Shown here piece after piece: positions 29,392 through 33,412 of a stretch of DNA of 33,412 nucleotides. Source of the DNA: Oscillospiraceae bacterium (GTDB lineage: Bacteria > Bacillota > Clostridia > Oscillospirales > Ruminococcaceae). The notes beneath the pieces were generated by a model. The model was given only the letters and a program-made list of their open reading frames with translations, was not told the origin of the DNA and made no database searches. The position numbers were made by a program, and so were the translations under genes. Positions within the stretch are counted from its first letter, which is position 1, and every line of letters begins with the position of its first letter. The stretch is from contig JAGAPB010000077.1 of the NCBI GenBank assembly GCA_017847995.1, positions 1 through 33,412 on the forward strand. The letters run 5' to 3'.

Positions 29392-29655
29392 GTGCAGGCT
29401 GATTCCAACGCTGTAACAAGTTTGCTGAAAACCGCCCGCGGCCAGATCGACGGCATCCTGAAGATGGTGGAAGAGGACCGCTATTGCATCGATATCTCCA
29501 CCCAGTTGACCGCCACCGAGGCGGTGCTGCGCCGGGCCAACCGCGAGGTGCTGAAAGCTCACCTGGAAGGCTGCCTGAAAACAGCCGCCCACGACGGCAA
29601 CGCCGACGACAAGATCGACGAGCTGGCCGCAGTTTTGGAACGTTTGATGAAATAA
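29392..29655 (+). CDS. csoR: Copper-sensing repressor CsoR
   Basis: CsoR is a small all-helical DNA-binding protein that leaves its operator when it binds Cu(I). The product is 87 residues. Seen: LLKTARGQIDGILKMVEED at the start, typical of the family, and the copper ligands C-H-C: the cysteine in YCIDIS, the histidine in LKAHLEGC and the cysteine of the same segment. This full set marks a copper sensor rather than the nickel (RcnR) or formaldehyde (FrmR) branches. The start is GTG, with an AAGGAGGG site 8 bases before it. It lies directly after copA, and a matching operator lies ahead of copA. Confidence 0.94.
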   Translation: MQADSNAVTSLLKTARGQIDGILKMVEEDRYCIDISTQLTATEAVLRRANREVLKAHLEGCLKTAAHDGNADDKIDELAAVLERLMK

Positions 29656-29667
29656 GGAGGTTTTGTG

Positions 29668-29985
29668 ATGCTGGTATCAACTACCCCCACCCTGGAGGGC
29701 CACCCCATCCGTGAATACAAAGGCGTTGTATTCGGCGAGGTGGTTGCCGGTGTGGATTTTATCAAGGACTTTACCGCAGGGCTGACCAACTTCTTCGGCG
29801 GGCGCTCCGGCTCCTATGAAGATGAGGTGCTGCAGGCCCGCAGCGCCGCCCTGAACGAGATGATGAGCCGCGCCGCCGCCCTGGGCGCCAACGCCGTGGT
29901 GGGCGTGGATGTGGACTATGAGACCCTGGGCCAGGGCAATATGCTGATGGTGACTGCCGCAGGCACCGCAGTGGTCTGCGACTGA
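29668..29985 (+). CDS. UPF0145 / YbjQ-family protein
   Basis: This is a 105-residue protein of the YbjQ (UPF0145) family, annotated as heavy-metal-binding from structure but without a proven role. Seen: [31 protein letters not shown] at the N terminus (shown in parts: [20 protein letters not shown]), [16 protein letters not shown], and [15 protein letters not shown], all family hallmarks. The ATG at 29668 follows AGGAGG by 7 bases; a GTG one codon upstream is too close to it. It lies 12 bases after csoR, so it is in the copper operon, which supports a link with metal handling. Confidence 0.92.
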   Translation: MLVSTTPTLEGHPIREYKGVVFGEVVAGVDFIKDFTAGLTNFFGGRSGSYEDEVLQARSAALNEMMSRAAALGANAVVGVDVDYETLGQGNMLMVTAAGTAVVCD

Positions 29986-30025
29986 CGCCATTTTGGATGC
30001 ATTGACCCCGCAAGGAGGATTTATT

Positions 30026-30403
30026 ATGCTGGAAAAAGTATCTACCGCCGATGCCCCGGCTGCCATCGGCCCCTATTCCCAGGCCATCAAGGCCGGCGGA
30101 TTTGTGTTCACATCGGGCCAGATCGCCCTTGACCCCGCCACCGGAAATCTGGTAGGACAGGATATTACCGAACAGGCCGAACAGGTGATGAAGAACCTGG
30201 CCGCTGTTCTGAAAGCTGCCGGAAGCTCCTTTGAGAATGTGGTCAAGACCACCTGCTTTTTGAACGATATGGCCGATTTTGCCGCCTTTAACCAGGTGTA
30301 CAGCAAATATATCACCACCGCCCCCGCCCGCAGCTGCGTTGCTGTAAGGGAACTGCCCAAGGGCGCCCTGGTGGAAGTTGAGGCCGTGGCCCTTCTGGGC
30401 TGA
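30026..30403 (+). CDS. ridA: RidA family reactive imine/enamine deaminase
   Basis: RidA hydrolyses reactive 2-aminoacrylate and related imines made by PLP enzymes, protecting the cell. Length is 125 residues. Seen: APAAIGPYSQAIKAGGFVFTSGQ (shown in parts: GPYSQAIKAG, FTSGQIALDP), VKTTCFLNDMADFAAFNQVY, and PARSCVAVRELPKGALVEVEAVA with the conserved catalytic arginine in PARS and glutamate near the end. An in-frame start upstream at 29993 is less likely; ATG 30026 has AAGGAGGA. It follows the UPF0145 gene by 40 bases with no terminator between. Confidence 0.95.
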   Translation: MLEKVSTADAPAAIGPYSQAIKAGGFVFTSGQIALDPATGNLVGQDITEQAEQVMKNLAAVLKAAGSSFENVVKTTCFLNDMADFAAFNQVYSKYITTAPARSCVAVRELPKGALVEVEAVALLG

Positions 30404-30431
30404 GCAAAGCAAAAGAAACGAGGAAAAGAAT

Positions 30432-32090
30432 ATGGCAAAAAAAGTTTTGATCGTGGGCGGTGTTGCAGGGGGCGCCTCTGCGGCCTGCCGTTTGCGCCGG
30501 TTGGATGAATCGGCCGAAATCATCATGTTTGAACGGGACGGATACATCTCCTTTGCCAACTGCGGTCTGCCCTATCACATCGGCGAGACCATTGCGGAAC
30601 GCAGCAAGCTGATCATCCAGACCCCCCAGTCCATGTACAACCGCTTCCGCATTGATGTGCGCAACTTCAGCTATGTTTCGGCTATCCACCCCGAAACCAA
30701 GACTGTGACCGTGCAAAGCGCCGAAAAGGGCGAGTATGAGGAAAGCTACGATGTGCTGGTGCTTTCGCCCGGCGCCGCACCCCTGAAGCCCAGCCTGCCC
30801 GGCCTGGACGGCTCCCGGGTGTATACCCTGCGCAGCATCATGGACACCGACCGCATCAAGGCCGAGGTGGACGCCAAAAACGCCAAGACCGCCGTTGTGG
30901 TGGGCGGCGGCTTTATCGGCATGGAAATGGCCGAAAATCTGCGGGACCGCGGCCTGGAAGTGACCCTGGTGGAAGCCATGGACCAGGTGATGCCCCCCTT
31001 TGACAAGGATATGGCCATCCTGCTGGCCAAGGAACTGCACGACCACGGGGTAAAGCTCCGCCTGGGCGATGCCCTGGCCGGCATTGAAGAAAAGGACGAC
31101 CAAGCCGTGGTCTCTCTTGCCTCGGGCAAGCAGCTTTCGGCCGATATGGTGGTGTTGGCCATCGGCGTGCGTCCCGACACCGGATTTTTGCAGGGCAGCG
31201 GCATCCAGCTTGGCCCCAAGGGCCACATCGTGGTGGATGAACAACTGCGCACCAACCTGCCCGATGTTTATGCTGTGGGCGACGCCATCCAGGTAAAGGA
31301 CTTTGTGACCGGAGAGGACACTGCCATCCCCCTGGCCGGGCCTGCCAACAAGCAGGGCCGTATCGTGGCCGATGTGATCGCCGGGCTGCCCGGCAGCTAT
31401 AAGGCCACCCAGGGCAGCAGTGTGGTAAAGGTGTTTGACCTGACCTCCGCCTGCACCGGCGCCAACGAAAAGACCCTGGACCGTTTGGGCATTCCCTACC
31501 AGGTGATCATGTCCCACCCCTTCAGCCACGCCAGCTATTACCCCGGCGCCACCCAGCTTTACTGCAAGATGCTGTTTGGCCCCGAGGGTCAGATCTACGG
31601 CGGCCAGATCATTGGCCGGGAAGGCGTGGAAAAGCGTGTGGATGTGCTGGCAACGGTGATGCGTCTGGGCGGCAAGGTGACCGACCTGACCGAGCTGGAG
31701 CTGTGCTACGCGCCGCCCTATTCCTCGGCCAAGGACCCGGTAAACTTTTTGGGTTACATTGCCGAAAATGTGCTGACCGGAAAGAGCCGTCTGGCCACCT
31801 GGCAGCAGACCTTCCGGCGTGACCCCGAAACCTCCATCCTGCTGGATGTGCGCACCGTGGCGGAATATGAACGCGACCATGTGGAGGGCGCGGTCAACAT
31901 CCCTGTGGATGAGCTGCGGGAACGTCTGGATGAGCTGGATAAGAGCAAGACCATTTATGAATACTGCATGGTGGGTATCCGTGCCCATGTAGCCTACCGC
32001 ATTCTGGCCCAAAACGGCTTTGATGTATACAACATCACCGGCGGCTGGAAGACCTACACCTCCCTGCGGTTTGACCCCAACCAGGACTAA
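30432..32090 (+). CDS. CoA-disulfide reductase with C-terminal rhodanese domain
   Basis: This is a 552-residue FAD-dependent disulfide reductase of the CoADR-rhodanese type, which reduces CoA disulfide or CoA persulfide with NAD(P)H. Seen: the FAD-binding VLIVGGVAGGASAACRLRR, the active cysteine in FANCGLPYHIGE (near residue 43), the NAD-binding VVVGGGFIGMEMAE, a second FAD segment VYAVGDAIQ, and, after the dimerisation domain, a rhodanese domain with LLDVRTVAEYERDHVEGA and the loop YCMVGIRAHVAYRI carrying its own cysteine. Related proteins are annotated as NADH-dependent persulfide reductases or NADH oxidases. It is 28 bases after ridA and ends at a strong terminator, so it is the last gene of the copper operon. 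Thiol repair or persulfide use during copper stress would fit; that is inference. Confidence 0.93.
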   Translation: MAKKVLIVGGVAGGASAACRLRRLDESAEIIMFERDGYISFANCGLPYHIGETIAERSKLIIQTPQSMYNRFRIDVRNFSYVSAIHPETKTVTVQSAEKGEYEESYDVLVLSPGAAPLKPSLPGLDGSRVYTLRSIMDTDRIKAEVDAKNAKTAVVVGGGFIGMEMAENLRDRGLEVTLVEAMDQVMPPFDKDMAILLAKELHDHGVKLRLGDALAGIEEKDDQAVVSLASGKQLSADMVVLAIGVRPDTGFLQGSGIQLGPKGHIVVDEQLRTNLPDVYAVGDAIQVKDFVTGEDTAIPLAGPANKQGRIVADVIAGLPGSYKATQGSSVVKVFDLTSACTGANEKTLDRLGIPYQVIMSHPFSHASYYPGATQLYCKMLFGPEGQIYGGQIIGREGVEKRVDVLATVMRLGGKVTDLTELELCYAPPYSSAKDPVNFLGYIAENVLTGKSRLATWQQTFRRDPETSILLDVRTVAEYERDHVEGAVNIPVDELRERLDELDKSKTIYEYCMVGIRAHVAYRILAQNGFDVYNITGGWKTYTSLRFDPNQD

Positions 32091-32101
32091 AAAACAAACA
32101 G

Positions 32102-32140
32102 AAAGACCGTTCGCTCCAAACGGGGCGAACGGTCTTTTTT
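32102..32140. terminator. Strong bidirectional terminator between the copper operon and sbcC
   Basis: A perfect 13-bp stem (AAAGACCGTTCGC with GCGAACGGTCTTT) with a ten-base loop is followed by T on the plus strand and preceded by A in a form that also gives T on the minus strand. It serves two convergent genes. Confidence 0.92.
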
Positions 32141-32145
32141 GATGC

Positions 32146-33411
32146 TTAAACGATGATTTCGATCCTGCTGCCGCCGGTTTTGGCCTTGGTGACCAGGATC
32201 TGGCGGTCAATGCGCTCCTTGAGGCTGCCCACATGGCTGATGATGCCCACCAGGCGGTTGCCCTCGGTCAGGCTGACCAGGGCCTGCATGGCCTGCTGCA
32301 GGCTTTCGTCGTCCAGCGAGCCAAAGCCCTCGTCCACAAACATGCAGTCCAGGCGGATGCCCCCCGCCGAGGACTGGATCTCGTCGCTGAGGCCCAGGGC
32401 CAGCGCCAGAGATGCCTTGAAGCTTTCGCCGCCGGAAAGGGTTTTTACGCTGCGTCGGCTGCCGTTGTAGTGGTCCAGCACATCCAGTTCCAGGCCGGTT
32501 TGGCTGCGGTTGTTTTCGGCCCGGGTGCGGCGGCACAGCTCGTACTGGCCCCCGGTCATGGTCATCAGCCGGGTGTTGGCCCGGTGGAGGATGTGGTCAA
32601 AATAGGTGGCCTGAATGTAGGCCTCCAGCATGATTTTTTCTTTGCCCGTGATGTTGCCGTTGGCGGTGTTGGAAAGGCTGCGCACCCAGGTGTAGCGTTT
32701 TTCCAGCTCGGCCAGGCTGCCGCTTTGGCGGTGGATGTTTTGGCGGGCCAGGGTGTTGGTGGTGATGCGGGTGGCCAGGGCGGTAAGCAGCCCGTTGACC
32801 TTGGCCTTTTGCTGCAAAAGCTGGGCCTGGCGTTGCTGCTCGGCTTCACGGTCCACCGGCTGGGCGGCGGCAAGCTGCTGCTCCAGCGCCTTTTGCTGCC
32901 CACGCAGGCTGTCCATGGCCGAACGGTGGGCGGTCAAGGCCTGCTGTGCCTGGTCGGCGGCCTGTTTCAGCCCGGCGGCGTCGCTGCGTTTTTGGGCGAT
33001 ATTTTGCTGCACCTCGGCTTTGGAGGCAAAGGTCAGCTCCTGCCGCAGCAAAGAAAGAGCATTTTGCTGTTCCTGCTGGCGGGTGTGCAGGGCAGCCAGA
33101 GCTTTTTCGGTTTCGGCCGCCGCCTGTTCGGCCTGCTTGGCGGCCTCTTCCCGGGTGGGGTGTTGGCCTTCCAGCAGATTTTGACGTTCCACTGCCTGTT
33201 TGGTCTGCGCCAGTTGCTGCTGCAGGGTGGCCATATACTGGGCGGCGGTATCCAGACGGGCTTTCAGTTGTGCTTCGGCTTCGGCAATGGGGCACCCCTC
33301 CAGCAATTGGGAGGTTTGCTGCTGCAAAGCGTTGCGGCTGCCCTCCACCTTGCCGGAAAGTTCCCCGGCGGCGTGGCTGGCGTCGGCGGCGGCATCGGCG
33401 GCCCGCTGGGC
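32146..33411 (-). CDS. sbcC: Exonuclease subunit SbcC, C-terminal part
   Basis: SbcC is the SMC-like ATPase of the SbcCD (Mre11-Rad50-like) nuclease, which cuts hairpins and broken ends during DNA repair. About 420 C-terminal residues are visible and the frame is open to the window edge. Seen: a long Gln/Ala/Glu-rich coiled coil (for example LQQQLAQTKQAVERQ), then the ATPase C-lobe with the ABC signature KTLSGGESFKASLALALGLSD and Walker B with the catalytic glutamate in CMFVDEGFGSLDDESL, followed by the H-loop in GIISHVGSLKERI. The zinc-hook CxxC and Walker A lie beyond the window. The codon at 33348 is not the start. The sbcD gene would be expected just upstream. Confidence 0.92.
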   Translation of the reverse strand, partial: AQRAADAAADASHAAGELSGKVEGSRNALQQQTSQLLEGCPIAEAEAQLKARLDTAAQYMATLQQQLAQTKQAVERQNLLEGQHPTREEAAKQAEQAAAETEKALAALHTRQQEQQNALSLLRQELTFASKAEVQQNIAQKRSDAAGLKQAADQAQQALTAHRSAMDSLRGQQKALEQQLAAAQPVDREAEQQRQAQLLQQKAKVNGLLTALATRITTNTLARQNIHRQSGSLAELEKRYTWVRSLSNTANGNITGKEKIMLEAYIQATYFDHILHRANTRLMTMTGGQYELCRRTRAENNRSQTGLELDVLDHYNGSRRSVKTLSGGESFKASLALALGLSDEIQSSAGGIRLDCMFVDEGFGSLDDESLQQAMQALVSLTEGNRLVGIISHVGSLKERIDRQILVTKAKTGGSRIEIIV

Positions 33412-33412
33412 C

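Noticed and set aside
30312-32234. A 640-codon frame on the minus strand
   Set aside because: Antisense to the CoA-disulfide reductase gene; same low-diversity composition, no ribosome site or family motif.
1-33412. CRISPR arrays, insertion sequences, phage genes, rRNA
   Set aside because: Looked for on both strands; no repeat arrays, transposase, integrase, capsid or rRNA sequence was recognised.

Overview
The window holds two stretches of DNA from different clostridial (Bacillota) organisms. They meet at about position 12,978-12,988. The left part (1 to ~12,980) is AT-rich with A/T-ending codons and resembles a low-GC Ruminococcus-type genome. The right part (~12,985 to 33,412) is GC-rich with strong G/C at third codon positions and resembles the Faecalibacterium/Gemmiger/Subdoligranulum group. 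Base composition and codon use change within a few bases, and at that point both polC (minus strand) and hemW (plus strand) lose their 5' ends. This is most simply an assembly or cloning chimera joined through a short shared sequence, so gene order across the junction should not be trusted. The genus suggestions are inference from protein flavour and composition.

Left part: the 3' end of a glyceraldehyde-3-phosphate dehydrogenase gene with its terminator, then a GNAT acetyltransferase. Next comes a complete, compact histidine operon on the minus strand, in transcription order hisZ-hisG-hisD-hisC-hisB-hisH-(small zinc ribbon)-hisA-hisF-hisI-hisE. It encodes every step from PRPP to histidine except histidinol-phosphate phosphatase, which is not in the window. 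It is served by one good promoter next to unusual tandem TATCA repeats. Upstream lies polC, the Gram-positive replicative DNA polymerase, cut at its N terminus by the junction.

Right part: the hemW 3' end and a small Cys-rich DUF6472-type gene; an ammonia-assimilation pair, asnA and type III glutamine synthetase, followed by an oligopeptide-binding lipoprotein; a B6 kinase with an ECF S component (minus strand); a small membrane protein; a NUDIX hydrolase; tRNA-Arg(CCT); a CPA2-type cation/proton antiporter; xpt; an ECF S component plus DUF4430 lipoprotein under a cobalamin riboswitch (a likely corrinoid uptake module); and a BtpA/SgcQ-family gene. A copper operon follows: copA with a fused CopZ domain, csoR, a UPF0145 gene, ridA and a CoA-disulfide-reductase/rhodanese gene. 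The window ends inside sbcC.

Most interesting points: (i) the riboswitch-controlled ECF S/DUF4430 pair; (ii) copA fused in frame to a copZ that keeps its own Shine-Dalgarno and ATG; (iii) a structured intergenic segment upstream of the copper operon with a minus-strand promoter, two GTTAG-N6-CTAAC palindromes and a terminator-like hairpin, a candidate unannotated small RNA; (iv) a divergent HisI whose metal-binding aspartates are replaced; (v) the zinc-ribbon gene translationally coupled to hisA. No CRISPR array, insertion sequence, prophage gene or rRNA was seen.
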